A stretch of 10,232 nt of DNA. Origin: Ekhidna sp. (lineage in GTDB: Bacteria > Bacteroidota > Bacteroidia > Cytophagales > Cyclobacteriaceae). Under the pieces are notes generated by a model. That model searched no databases, was not told the DNA's origin, and saw nothing but the letters and a program-made list of their open reading frames with translations. Both the position numbers and the translations under genes were made by a program. The stretch lies in the NCBI GenBank assembly GCA_028821635.1, contig JAPPDO010000372.1:1-10232 (forward strand), read 5' to 3'. Positions 1 through 6,313 of this stretch are shown piece by piece. Position 1 is the stretch's first letter. Every line of letters begins with the position of its first letter.

Positions 1-415
1 CTTTTCTTAAACGTATTCACTATCAAACTGACCGGATTTTTTACTTTCTGCAAATATACGAGTCATTATGCAAACACAAAAAACTTAATAAAAATGAAAA
101 TTTATAAAATATAAAAAAAACTTGTTTAATTCATAAAAATAAACATTATCTATCATTTTTATAACTTTAAAAAATTACCGAAATATAATTTACTAATGGG
201 TCTAATAGTACTTCATTCCCTTCTATTAGTAATATTAAGCTGGCGAGGATTCCGGCATTTTTCAAGGTGAAACATCAAGAAAAGTCGTCAAAGGGAATAG
301 ATGATTTAGCATCAGCAAAAGTAGCAAGAAGCCGGCCGGCATAGAAGATCAGGTCAAATGTAAGACAGGATAATTCCTCTGTTTTCAGATTTTTTAAGAA
401 GGTATTTTTGTAATC
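1..415. other. Intergenic stretch, no convincing gene
   Basis: Bases 60-190 are very AT-rich and hold no usable reading frame. Bases 235-360 are distinctly richer in GC (GCCGGCCGGC at 331-340). A plus-strand frame is open from 189 to 344 (51 codons), but it has no ATG, GTG or TTG in a sensible position and no family resemblance that I recognise; it may be a decayed gene end or chance. TTACTAAT at 190-197 and ATTAGTAA at 225-232 form an 8-bp inverted repeat. A second pair, CTAATAG (202-208) and CTATTAG (223-229), would compete with it for folding. Neither hairpin has a clear U-tract, so I do not call a terminator. Confidence 0.5.
51..80 (-). promoter_or_regulatory. Bacteroidota-type promoter reading off the left edge
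   Basis: On the minus strand TATATTTG (58-51) matches the Bacteroidota -7 consensus TAnnTTTG exactly. A TTTG (80-77) lies 18 bases upstream, close to the usual 19-21 for the -33 element. Transcription would run left from about position 45. A possible GTG start at 20-18 would open a reading frame that leaves the window (M-N-T-F-K-K), but six codons are too few to call a gene. Confidence 0.4.
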
Positions 416-895
416 ATGCAAAATATTCCTCTTCTTCTCATGGCGGTTGTTTTATTGATCACTTTTCAATGCTGTGGAACAGATAAAATTCAATTGCCCG
501 AGGGTGAACTTCAGGGTAAGATTGAAAGTGTTGAATGGATATATTCATCTGCCAATGCTTTCAGACTTTCAAGGGACGGACAGTATCAGATTCGATTTCT
601 ATCTGCCGAAGAGCCGGTATCTAATCCATGTTCTCTGCCGAGGCCGGGTCTTGCACACGTAAAAGCGATTATTACTCCGGGGCTTGGAAATTTTGCTGTT
701 TCCCCTCAGGCACTGGCAAATAATCAAGTTCAAGTTGCTTTTGAAACTGCTCCCTCAAGAACGCTTATCGCAAACTCAGGGTTTATGGAAATCTTTGATT
801 TTAATGGGGCTACTATGTTGGGTTATCTTCAGGCTTCAGAAGACGCAGAAAATACTTTTGTCAGCGGCCGGTTTACTGTTGAGTTTTGTGATTAA
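416..895 (+). CDS. Small exported protein, possible lipoprotein, unknown function
   Basis: This 159-residue protein has no family that I recognise. Residues 4-17 are strongly hydrophobic (IPLLLMAVVLLITF) and are followed by Cys19-Cys20, which looks like a signal peptide, possibly of the lipoprotein type. The lipobox is poor (TFQ before Cys19), and the N-terminus lacks the usual Lys/Arg. The remainder is a mostly beta-prone, acidic domain with two more cysteines, in SNPCSL and near the C-terminus (EFCD), that could pair after export. The ATG at 416 is the only start downstream of an in-frame stop (TAA just before 399), and AAGAAGG (396-402) could serve as a distant ribosome binding site. The gene converges on gcvP, and the two stops overlap within TTAA (892-895). 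Export is likely; the function is unknown. Confidence 0.6.
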   Translation: MQNIPLLLMAVVLLITFQCCGTDKIQLPEGELQGKIESVEWIYSSANAFRLSRDGQYQIRFLSAEEPVSNPCSLPRPGLAHVKAIITPGLGNFAVSPQALANNQVQVAFETAPSRTLIANSGFMEIFDFNGATMLGYLQASEDAENTFVSGRFTVEFCD

Positions 896-3771
896 ACTTC
901 TGATTCTAAAACTTCCATTTCATAAACTTCTGTCGGCAGGCAGCTACATACAAGGTTTCGGTCTCCATAGGCATTGTCTAATCTGCTAACCGCCGGCCAG
1001 AACTTGTTCTTTTTCACATAAGGAGCAGGAAAAGCAGCTTTTCCCCTCGAATAAGGATAGTTCCAATCGTCAGAAACAAGTGTTTGATAGGAATGTGGTG
1101 CATTTTTTAACGGATTATTTTGATTGTCTGCTACCCCATCAATGACTTCCTGAATCTCTTTTCGAATAGAAATCATGGCCTCACAGAATCGGTCAAGCTC
1201 CCCTTTTGTTTCACTTTCCGTAGGTTCAATCATCATCGTGCCGGGGACAGGGAAAGAGACCGTAGGTGCGTGGAACCCATAATCAATCAATCGCTTTGAG
1301 ATGTCTTCTACTTCAATACCGGATTTCCTGAACGCTCTACAGTCAATGATCAGTTCGTGTGCATTTCGCCCTTTTTCGTTGGTGTAAAGTATCGCATAGT
1401 GGCCTCTAAGTCTTGCAGCGATATAGTTGGCATTTAGTATTGCCAGTATGGTAGCCTTTTTTAACCCGTCTGCTCCCATCATTGCGATGTACGCATGAGA
1501 AATTGGAAGAATACCTGCGCTTCCGTATGGTGCGGCTGAGACGGAATAGCTGTTACTTTTTTCAGTGTAGTGTCCCGGAAGATATGGCGTAAGATGCTCC
1601 GCTACGCCAATGGGACCCATTCCCGGACCTCCGCCTCCGTGAGGTATACAAAACGTTTTATGCAGGTTGAGATGGCAGACATCGGCACCAATAATCCCCG
1701 GAGAGGTCAAACCTACTTGTGCGTTCATATTGGCACCGTCCATATAAACCTGACCGCCGTTTTTGTGAATAAGATCACAAATTTCTATAATTGATTCTTC
1801 AAAAACACCGTGTGTTGATGGGTAAGTTATCATCAAAACAGCAAGCTCATCCGAGTGAGCCTCTGCCTTTTCTTTTAAATCTTTCAGGTCAATGTTTCCA
1901 TGATTATCGCAATTTACGATGACCACTCGCATCCCTGCCATTACCGCACTTGCCGGATTCGTGCCATGTGCCGAAGAAGGTATTAAAGCGACGTTTCTAA
2001 CGGACTGACCGCTTCCCTCAAAGTAAGATTTAATAACCATGAGTCCTGTGTATTCTCCCTGAGCCCCTGAGTTTGGCTGAAATGAGACTGCATGGAATCC
2101 GGTAATATCTACCAGCCACTCGTGCAATTCGCTGATTATAATACGGTAACCCTCTGCCTGTTCTTTGGGAACAAAAGGGTGAACATTCGCAAACTCAGTC
2201 CAAGTTATCGGCATCATTTCAGTGGTCGCATTCAACTTCATCGTACATGAACCAAGAGCAATCATGGAGTGAACAAGCGAAAGGTCTTTGTTCTCCAAGT
2301 ATTTCATATATCTCAGCAACTCATGCTCCGAATGATACTGATTAAAAACCGGATGTGTGAGGAAGTCCGAAGTTCTTTTTAGAGAAGGTGGATATTCTAT
2401 TTGAGTGTCTTGGGCAATGCTTACTTCGGGATTCTTGCTTAGCTGTGCGAAGATTTTCACAATATCATTAGCATCTTCCGTCGTGTGCGACTCATCAAAA
2501 GAAATACTGATTGCGTCTTTGAAATATCTGAGATTAATTTCCCGCTCTTCTGTAAGCATTCTTACCTGATCCAACTGACTCGGGCTTAGGGCTACCTTAA
2601 TAGTATCAAAAAAATGTTCATTTTGATTCTTAAAACCATACCTAGCAATTGCCTCTGCTGTTTCTTTGACCAACCCGTGAGTTCTTGCCGCAATTTTTTT
2701 CAACCCATCTGCTCCATGATAAACGGCATACATACCTGACATTACGGCGAGTAAAACCTGAGCGGTGCAAATATTTGAAGTTGCCCTCTCTCGCTTGATA
2801 TGCTGCTCTCGTGTCTGAAGTGCCATTCTGTAGGCATCGTTTCCATGAGCATCTTTGGAGGCTCCGATAATTCTTCCGGGAATTGATCGCTTATAAGATT
2901 CTCTTGTTGCGTAAAAAGCAGCATGTGGGCCTCCATAACCCATGGGTACGCCAAAGCGCTGACTTGTGCCGACGACTACATCCACCTCCCACTCTCCCGG
3001 AGGAGTTAGCAGGGTCAAGGCTAGTAGATCCGAGGCACAAACTGTAAAAACCTGATTTTCTTTAGCTGCCGCCACGATCGCTGACCAATCCCTCACAGCA
3101 CCTGAGTTATTAGGATACTGAAAAAATATTCCAAATACATCCGAAGAGGTAACATCCATATTTGAGAGGTCTGCCCTCTCCAGTTCAATCCCAAAGGGTA
3201 GTGCTCTTGTCTTTAATATCTCAAGTGTTTGAGGGAATACCTCATTGTCTATCAAAAATTTATAAGAAGACTTCTTCTCCCCTTTTCTAAGTCCAAAAAG
3301 CATAGTCATGGCCTCTGCGGCAGCGGTTCCCTCATCCAGTAATGAGGCATTGGCAATTTCCATACCTGTAAGATCAACGACCATGGTCTGAAAATTAATG
3401 AGTGCCTCCAGCCTGCCCTGAGCTATTTCTGCCTGATATGGGGTATAAGCGGTATACCATCCGGGGTTTTCCAGTATATTTCGCTGTATTACCGTGGGAA
3501 TAATACAATTATAATATCCTTGTCCTATGTAGGACTTGAAAATCTTATTTTTCTTAGCAATTTCCCTGATTCGATTAAGGTATTCAAACTCGTTGAGGGC
3601 CGGAGGAATATTCAAGGAAGTCTCCTTTCTGATTCTCTTCGGGATTGCTTCGTCAATCAGTTGTTCTACTGAGGATACTCCTATTTCCTTCACCATCTCC
3701 TCTTCCTCATACTTTGAGGTACCATTGTGTCTTTCTTTGAAAGCGACTCTATTATTCAGATTTATCTTCAT
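892..3771 (-). CDS. gcvP: Glycine dehydrogenase (decarboxylating), glycine cleavage P-protein
   Basis: GcvP is the PLP-dependent P-protein of the glycine cleavage system. It decarboxylates glycine and passes the aminomethyl group to the lipoyl arm of GcvH in the cytoplasm. The 959-residue length matches the single-chain form (E. coli about 957). The N-terminal half shows RHNG (residues 14-17), YTPYQAEIAQGR (109-120) and the MGYGGPHAAF segment (277-286). The C-terminal half carries LGSCTMKLN (506-514), SAHGTNPASA (600-609), the PLP-contacting MDGANMNAQVG (677-687) and the cofactor lysine K705 in LNLHKTF, followed by the glycine loop PHGGGGPGMGP. No lesion is visible. The ATG at 3771 suits the family because the F..RH motif starts about 11 residues in. 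gcvH and gcvT are not in the window, so the gene appears to be transcribed alone. Confidence 0.97.
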   Translation of the reverse strand: MKINLNNRVAFKERHNGTSKYEEEEMVKEIGVSSVEQLIDEAIPKRIRKETSLNIPPALNEFEYLNRIREIAKKNKIFKSYIGQGYYNCIIPTVIQRNILENPGWYTAYTPYQAEIAQGRLEALINFQTMVVDLTGMEIANASLLDEGTAAAEAMTMLFGLRKGEKKSSYKFLIDNEVFPQTLEILKTRALPFGIELERADLSNMDVTSSDVFGIFFQYPNNSGAVRDWSAIVAAAKENQVFTVCASDLLALTLLTPPGEWEVDVVVGTSQRFGVPMGYGGPHAAFYATRESYKRSIPGRIIGASKDAHGNDAYRMALQTREQHIKRERATSNICTAQVLLAVMSGMYAVYHGADGLKKIAARTHGLVKETAEAIARYGFKNQNEHFFDTIKVALSPSQLDQVRMLTEEREINLRYFKDAISISFDESHTTEDANDIVKIFAQLSKNPEVSIAQDTQIEYPPSLKRTSDFLTHPVFNQYHSEHELLRYMKYLENKDLSLVHSMIALGSCTMKLNATTEMMPITWTEFANVHPFVPKEQAEGYRIIISELHEWLVDITGFHAVSFQPNSGAQGEYTGLMVIKSYFEGSGQSVRNVALIPSSAHGTNPASAVMAGMRVVIVNCDNHGNIDLKDLKEKAEAHSDELAVLMITYPSTHGVFEESIIEICDLIHKNGGQVYMDGANMNAQVGLTSPGIIGADVCHLNLHKTFCIPHGGGGPGMGPIGVAEHLTPYLPGHYTEKSNSYSVSAAPYGSAGILPISHAYIAMMGADGLKKATILAILNANYIAARLRGHYAILYTNEKGRNAHELIIDCRAFRKSGIEVEDISKRLIDYGFHAPTVSFPVPGTMMIEPTESETKGELDRFCEAMISIRKEIQEVIDGVADNQNNPLKNAPHSYQTLVSDDWNYPYSRGKAAFPAPYVKKNKFWPAVSRLDNAYGDRNLVCSCLPTEVYEMEVLESEV

Positions 3772-3795
3772 AAATACAAGGCTATTTTAAGATTG

Positions 3796-3803
3796 CAAAT
3801 TTA
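3796..3803 (-). promoter_or_regulatory. Candidate -7 box for gcvP
   Basis: Read on the minus strand this is TAAATTTG, an exact match to the Bacteroidota -7 consensus TAnnTTTG, 24 bases before the gcvP ATG. No TTTG lies at the expected -33 spacing, so only half of the promoter is supported. Confidence 0.35.
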
Positions 3804-3886
3804 ATTCAGTCATTAACCAGACATCCGTGATTAACTACTTGCATAAACAGTTAGTTTGCTGTTTTGGTAAATTTTTTAGGGAACTA

Positions 3887-3899
3887 ACTATTTGACCCA
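3887..3899 (+). repeat. Left copy of 13-bp inverted repeat
   Basis: ACTATTTGACCCA here is the exact reverse complement of TGGGTCAAATAGT at 5583-5595, about 1.7 kb away. The pair encloses the toxin-antitoxin-like operon and the Panacea remnant. If a 3-base gap is allowed, similarity continues outward into TAGTTCCC / TAATTCCC. It could be the terminal repeat of an insertion or a dispersed repeat. Confidence 0.5.
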
Positions 3900-3922
3900 T
3901 ATTAAAAGGAAAGGTGTTTCAC

Positions 3923-3942
3923 ACATTGGACGTTGATAGTCA
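3923..3942 (+). other. attC-like half-site (right-arm type), possible cassette boundary
   Basis: ACATTGGACGTT (3923-3934) is a perfect inverted copy of AACGTCCAATGT at 5067-5078. ACGTTGATAGTCA (3930-3942) is a direct imperfect copy, 11 of 13, of ACGTTGTTAGCCA at 4101-4113. In integron terms this resembles the L'-R' end of an attC site (core GTTRRRY). I find no convincing partner arm upstream, so it would be a half-site or a degenerate one. Confidence 0.35.
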
Positions 3943-4100
3943 ATTAGCAGTGTGAGAATAAAATGGATGTCATTCTTAATTATATTGTATAAAGTAATAA
4001 ATTGTTTTAGGGTAATGTATTCCGATAATTTTCAGATTAATATAGCGTTAATGAATAAGAAATAAAATAAAATTTGAAATATAATTAACTATTTCTATAT

Positions 4101-4115
4101 ACGTTGTTAGCCATA
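4101..4115 (+). other. attC-like core site at 5' boundary of the TA-like cassette
   Basis: GTTAGCC (4106-4112) resembles the integron R' core GTTRRRY, with one mismatch. GTTAGCCATA (4106-4115) is complementary at 9 of 10 bases to TATGGTTAAC at 5060-5069, just past the operon. The site lies 57 bases before the ATG at 4172, which is where a cassette junction is expected relative to its gene. Confidence 0.35.
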
Positions 4116-4121
4116 GTTGTT

Positions 4122-4129
4122 TACATTTG
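4122..4129 (+). promoter_or_regulatory. Candidate -7 box for the TA-like operon
   Basis: TACATTTG matches the Bacteroidota -7 consensus TAnnTTTG exactly and lies 42 bases before the ATG at 4172. No good -33 TTTG is seen; the nearest TTG (4104-4106) is only 15 bases away, inside the attC-like core. A promoter here would lie inside the proposed cassette, so the pair could be expressed independently of where it is inserted. Confidence 0.4.
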
Positions 4130-4171
4130 TCATTTATTTTGTAAATTCGATTTATAAAAAAGTTAGCAGAA

Positions 4172-4636
4172 ATGAAATGTTTATCGACTAAATCAACAAT
4201 TATTGATACTTTTTCTAACGTGAGAATCTTTTCTTTTCAAGAGAAAAAATCTCCATTGTTAGATGAAGAAAAAGGAAATATTCTTTTAGATACGATACTT
4301 GATTTTAAAAGCAATTTAAAAGACAAGACCGAAAGAATTTACGATATTAACGAAAAAATTGAAAGTATTAGTTGGCTAAATGATTTAGATGAAGAATGTC
4401 TAATGATTTTAAATGATATTATTTCTTTAGCTAAAGATTTAGGAACCTCTTTAATCCGACAGTATATTTCAATGAATTATTTGAGAAAGAAAGGTATTGC
4501 CAAAAAAGAAATTAAAGATTTCAAAAATTCCATTGATGAATTGAAAGAATCTTATAAAGATTTAGAATCTGTATTTTTCTTCTTGCCTGAAATGCCAGAT
4601 TTTTCGGAAACTACTCAAAAATTGTCTCTTGTGTAA
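4172..4636 (+). CDS. Unknown helical protein, putative antitoxin partner
   Basis: I do not recognise a family for this 154-residue protein. It is rich in Lys, Glu, Asp, Ile and Leu and looks almost entirely helical, with probable long helices at about residues 35-65, 70-95 and 105-137. The last has coiled-coil-like spacing (EIKDFKNSIDELKESYKDLE). There is no signal peptide, membrane segment, helix-turn-helix, ribbon-helix-helix or nuclease motif. The stop is 2 bp before the ATG of the RelE-like gene, so the two are almost certainly cotranscribed and translationally coupled. The antitoxin role is inferred only from that position and from the toxin-like partner. If right, the protein would have to neutralise by direct binding and may not repress its own promoter. 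Base composition is as AT-rich as the rest of the island. Confidence 0.6.
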   Translation: MKCLSTKSTIIDTFSNVRIFSFQEKKSPLLDEEKGNILLDTILDFKSNLKDKTERIYDINEKIESISWLNDLDEECLMILNDIISLAKDLGTSLIRQYISMNYLRKKGIAKKEIKDFKNSIDELKESYKDLESVFFFLPEMPDFSETTQKLSLV

Positions 4637-4638
4637 TA

Positions 4639-5055
4639 ATGGAATTATATTGTTTAGAGGACTTTAAAGTTGAATTTGAAAAATTAAAATCTAAAAAGTC
4701 TTATCAAACAATAGAACAAGAAATAATAAATTACTTTTTTGATAAAACATTAGAACAGCTACGTTCAGGAACAAGACTGAATCGTAATGACGAGGTCCCA
4801 TATATAAAAAAGAGACTTGGTGGAAGAGGTGGATTTAGAATTTATTTTCTGTTAGTAATTAAAAAGGAATCACTTTATTTAATGTTTCTTCACCCTAAAA
4901 CAGGAACTCAAGGTTCTGAAAATATTACAGACGAGTCAAAATCTTATCTATATAGGAAGGTTTTAAAGTGTATTCAATCAGAAAATTTATATAAATTATC
5001 CATAGATGATTCTAAGAAAAAAATACAATTTGGTAAACTGGTCGGCGTGAAGTAA
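4639..5055 (+). CDS. RelE/HigB-like putative toxin
   Basis: This 138-residue protein carries the signature of the RelE/ParE/HigB superfamily, whose toxins are typically ribosome-dependent mRNA interferases or gyrase poisons. After an N-terminal helical part (residues 1-45), YIKKRLGGRGGFRIYFLL (55-72) matches the family's strand-and-loop with the K.GGFR motif. ESLYLMFLHPKTG (77-89) and the SENIT turn (93-97) match the later strands and the usual K...N(I/L)(S/T) end. Basic residues K57, K58, R59, R63 and R67 are candidates for RNA contact. The protein is longer than classic RelE (about 95 aa), with a Lys-rich tail after residue 110. It follows the helical gene by 2 bp and ends with tandem stops (TAATAA). 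The toxin fold is fairly likely; toxicity and target are unproven. Confidence 0.65.
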   Translation: MELYCLEDFKVEFEKLKSKKSYQTIEQEIINYFFDKTLEQLRSGTRLNRNDEVPYIKKRLGGRGGFRIYFLLVIKKESLYLMFLHPKTGTQGSENITDESKSYLYRKVLKCIQSENLYKLSIDDSKKKIQFGKLVGVK

Positions 5056-5059
5056 TAAT

Positions 5060-5156
5060 TATGGTTAACGTCCAATGTATAAAGCGTACAGGTCGTTCTG
5101 TGGGTTTTCCTTTTTGTTGTTATAGTATTATTTGTATTAAGCTATTGGGGTTAGGA
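5060..5156 (+). other. attC-like recombination site after the TA-like operon
   Basis: TTAACGTCCAAT (5065-5076) pairs with ATTGGGGTTAG (5144-5154) at 11 positions, two of them G-T, with a single extrahelical G (5070). A long stem with a bulged base on one arm and about 97 bases in total is how integron attC sites are built. The outer boxes GGTTAAC (5063-5069) and GTTAGGA (5150-5156) approximate the consensus RYYYAAC and GTTRRRY, each with one mismatch. ACAG/CTGT (5088-5091, 5098-5101) could form a small inner hairpin. The site starts about 7 bases after the toxin stop, the normal place for a cassette's attC. It could alternatively be an ordinary transcription-end hairpin. Confidence 0.4.
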
Positions 5157-5283
5157 TGTTTGTTCATCAATACAGTCTTGTTCAATATATTTTAGTTTGG
5201 TTGAGCTTCCATATTCCTGAATAAAATGATTGACTATTGTAATTGAACTGTAGATCATATTAGTTATTTATTTTTTAAGATAT

Positions 5284-5608
5284 TTAATTATTTTTATCAT
5301 ATAATTTAAAATATTTAAAGAAAAATAGATTATTCCTAAATATGTAAAAAGTAAACATAAGTTTTCTGGTATTGTCAAAATCATCATTTTTATCTTGGGC
5401 TTTCAATTTATAATATTCTTTTATCAAATCATTAGAAATATGAGAATTTATTCGTTTTGAGTTGATGGTCTTGTGCCATTGATGTTTTTTTTTGGTGAGC
5501 AATTGATAATAATTCAAGTGCGTTATATTCCCGATATACATCCCAAATTTTATCTAAAAAGTGTTTAACATAGTTAAGTTTGTGGGTCAAATAGTATATA
5601 ATTCCCAT
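5284..5608 (-). pseudogene. Truncated, frameshifted Panacea-domain (DUF4065, SocA-like) gene
   Basis: Two minus-strand frames join into one recognisable C-terminal Panacea domain. The first frame (ATG at 5608) reads FLDKIWDVYREYNALELL and then SIAHQ, ending at about 5492, which matches the family's FLdevW.xYg..sa.eLs.lTHqe. The second frame continues with HQWHKTINSKRIN and SNDLIKEYYK, which matches the W.k...i.ndlIkeYf end. The switch falls on a run of nine A on the coding strand (5493-5485); eight A would restore a single frame. The N-terminal half (the GPVvp.vY region) is absent, and the similarity begins close to the 13-bp repeat at 5583-5595. Panacea proteins are antitoxins or proteolytic adaptors in TA loci. 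The downstream reading to 5284 may be read-through. Confidence 0.55.
5583..5595 (-). repeat. Right copy of 13-bp inverted repeat
   Basis: TGGGTCAAATAGT on the plus strand is the exact inverse of 3887-3899. It lies where recognisable Panacea similarity begins, so it could mark the breakpoint that removed the gene's N-terminal half. Confidence 0.5.
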
Positions 5609-5731
5609 TTTTTATTTTTAACATAACTCGCTGTGATTTAAACTAAAAAGTTATTCACCTTGCTAGTAATCAATAAACATTTGAGATGGTTTATAATTTT
5701 ATTTACGTACATTATTTCTAGTATAAATCTA

Positions 5732-5824
5732 CTATATTTTAGCAAATTCATGGAGTTCTTGCTTTATTGCTGTTAAGACATAAAAACTATCATCCGGTTT
5801 ATCTTCGAGGTGCTTAATATTACA
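5732..5824 (-). pseudogene. Possible C-terminal remnant of an unidentified gene
   Basis: On the minus strand a 30-codon frame with protein-like composition (NIKHLEDKPDDSF, then AIKQELHEFAKI) ends in a TAG at 5734-5732. Upstream of it two in-frame stops interrupt the frame (TGA at 5827-5825 and TGA at 5833-5831), followed by smpB on the other strand, so there is no start. It may be the end of a gene destroyed when the island or the smpB junction formed. I do not recognise the family, and chance remains possible. Confidence 0.2.
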
Positions 5825-5849
5825 TCAATTTCAGGTTAGTCTTTCTATT

Positions 5850-6311
5850 GTGTCAAAAGCAAGATTTTCAAATAATATTCAAATAAAAAACAGAAAGGTA
5901 AGCTACGAATTCGAGCTTTTAGAGAAATTTGAGGCCGGTATGGTTCTCAAAGGAACAGAAATTAAATCCATCAGAGAGGGGAAGGCCAGTGTCCGGGAAG
6001 CATACTGTTATTTACAAAACAACGAAGTTTATGTTAAGGGGCTGAGCATATCTCCGTATTCAAGTGCAAGTTTTAAAAGCCACCCGATAACAAGAGAAAG
6101 AAAACTCCTCCTTACAAAAAAAGAGATTCAAAAGCTAAGATCAAAAACAGAAGAAAAAGGTCTAACAATTGTCCCTGTTAAGCTATTTATCAATAATAGA
6201 GGTTTTGCTAAGTTAGAAATTGCCTTGGCAAGGGGTAAAAAACACTACGACAAGCGTGATGATATTAAAAAGAAGGATCAAAAAAGAGAATTGGACAGAT
6301 TGAAGATATAG
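5850..6311 (+). CDS. smpB: SsrA (tmRNA)-binding protein SmpB
   Basis: SmpB binds tmRNA and delivers it to stalled ribosomes for trans-translation in the cytoplasm. The 153-residue length is typical. Landmarks are FEAGMVLKGTEIKSIREGKAS (near residues 28-48), the SISPYSSASFKSHP segment (near 66-79), ERKLLLTKKEI (82-92), LTIVPVKLFINNRGFAKLEI (near 104-123) and GKKHYDKRDDIKKKD (129-143). The basic tail (KRELDRLKI) is the part that enters the mRNA channel. The start is GTG at 5850, one residue before the expected S-K; no ATG fits. The next gene starts 2 bp after the stop, implying translational coupling. The tmRNA gene itself is not in the window. Confidence 0.95.
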   Translation: MSKARFSNNIQIKNRKVSYEFELLEKFEAGMVLKGTEIKSIREGKASVREAYCYLQNNEVYVKGLSISPYSSASFKSHPITRERKLLLTKKEIQKLRSKTEEKGLTIVPVKLFINNRGFAKLEIALARGKKHYDKRDDIKKKDQKRELDRLKI

Positions 6312-6313
6312 TC

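Larger units (their letters stand above)
3772..5849. other. AT-rich accessory island between gcvP and smpB
   Basis: The block separates two housekeeping genes and is far richer in A+T than gcvP, smpB or the exb operon. It contains one intact two-gene operon (4172-5055), attC-like motifs on both sides of that operon, a 13-bp inverted repeat near the outer limits, and damaged minus-strand coding remnants between 5284 and 5824. From 3935 to 4100 and from 5609 to 5731 I see no gene. A minus-strand frame at 5258-5151 (ATG, 35 codons) lies just before the attC-like site and cannot be judged. Composition, repeats and broken genes together suggest acquired DNA. No integrase, transposase or tRNA junction is present to show the mechanism. 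Confidence 0.55.

Noticed and set aside
403..410. TATTTTTG as a -7 promoter box for the gene at 416
   Set aside because: It lies 5 bases before the ATG, which would leave a leaderless transcript; more likely a chance match in T-rich DNA.
684..989. Plus-strand frame of 101 codons rich in Leu
   Set aside because: It overlaps the exported-protein gene and the end of gcvP in another frame and has no independent support.
2742..2954. Minus-strand frame of 70 codons
   Set aside because: It lies entirely inside gcvP in another frame.
3812..3942. Possible complete upstream attC using ATTAACC near 3812 as the left arm for ACGTTGATAG
   Set aside because: Complementarity between the arms is only patchy, so I call only the right-hand half-site at 3923-3942.
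5151..5258. Minus-strand ATG-started frame of 35 codons (MIYSSITIVNHF ... IDEQTS)
   Set aside because: It is too short to judge in AT-rich DNA, matches no family I recognise, and its stop lies inside the attC-like stem; it could be a remnant but is not called.
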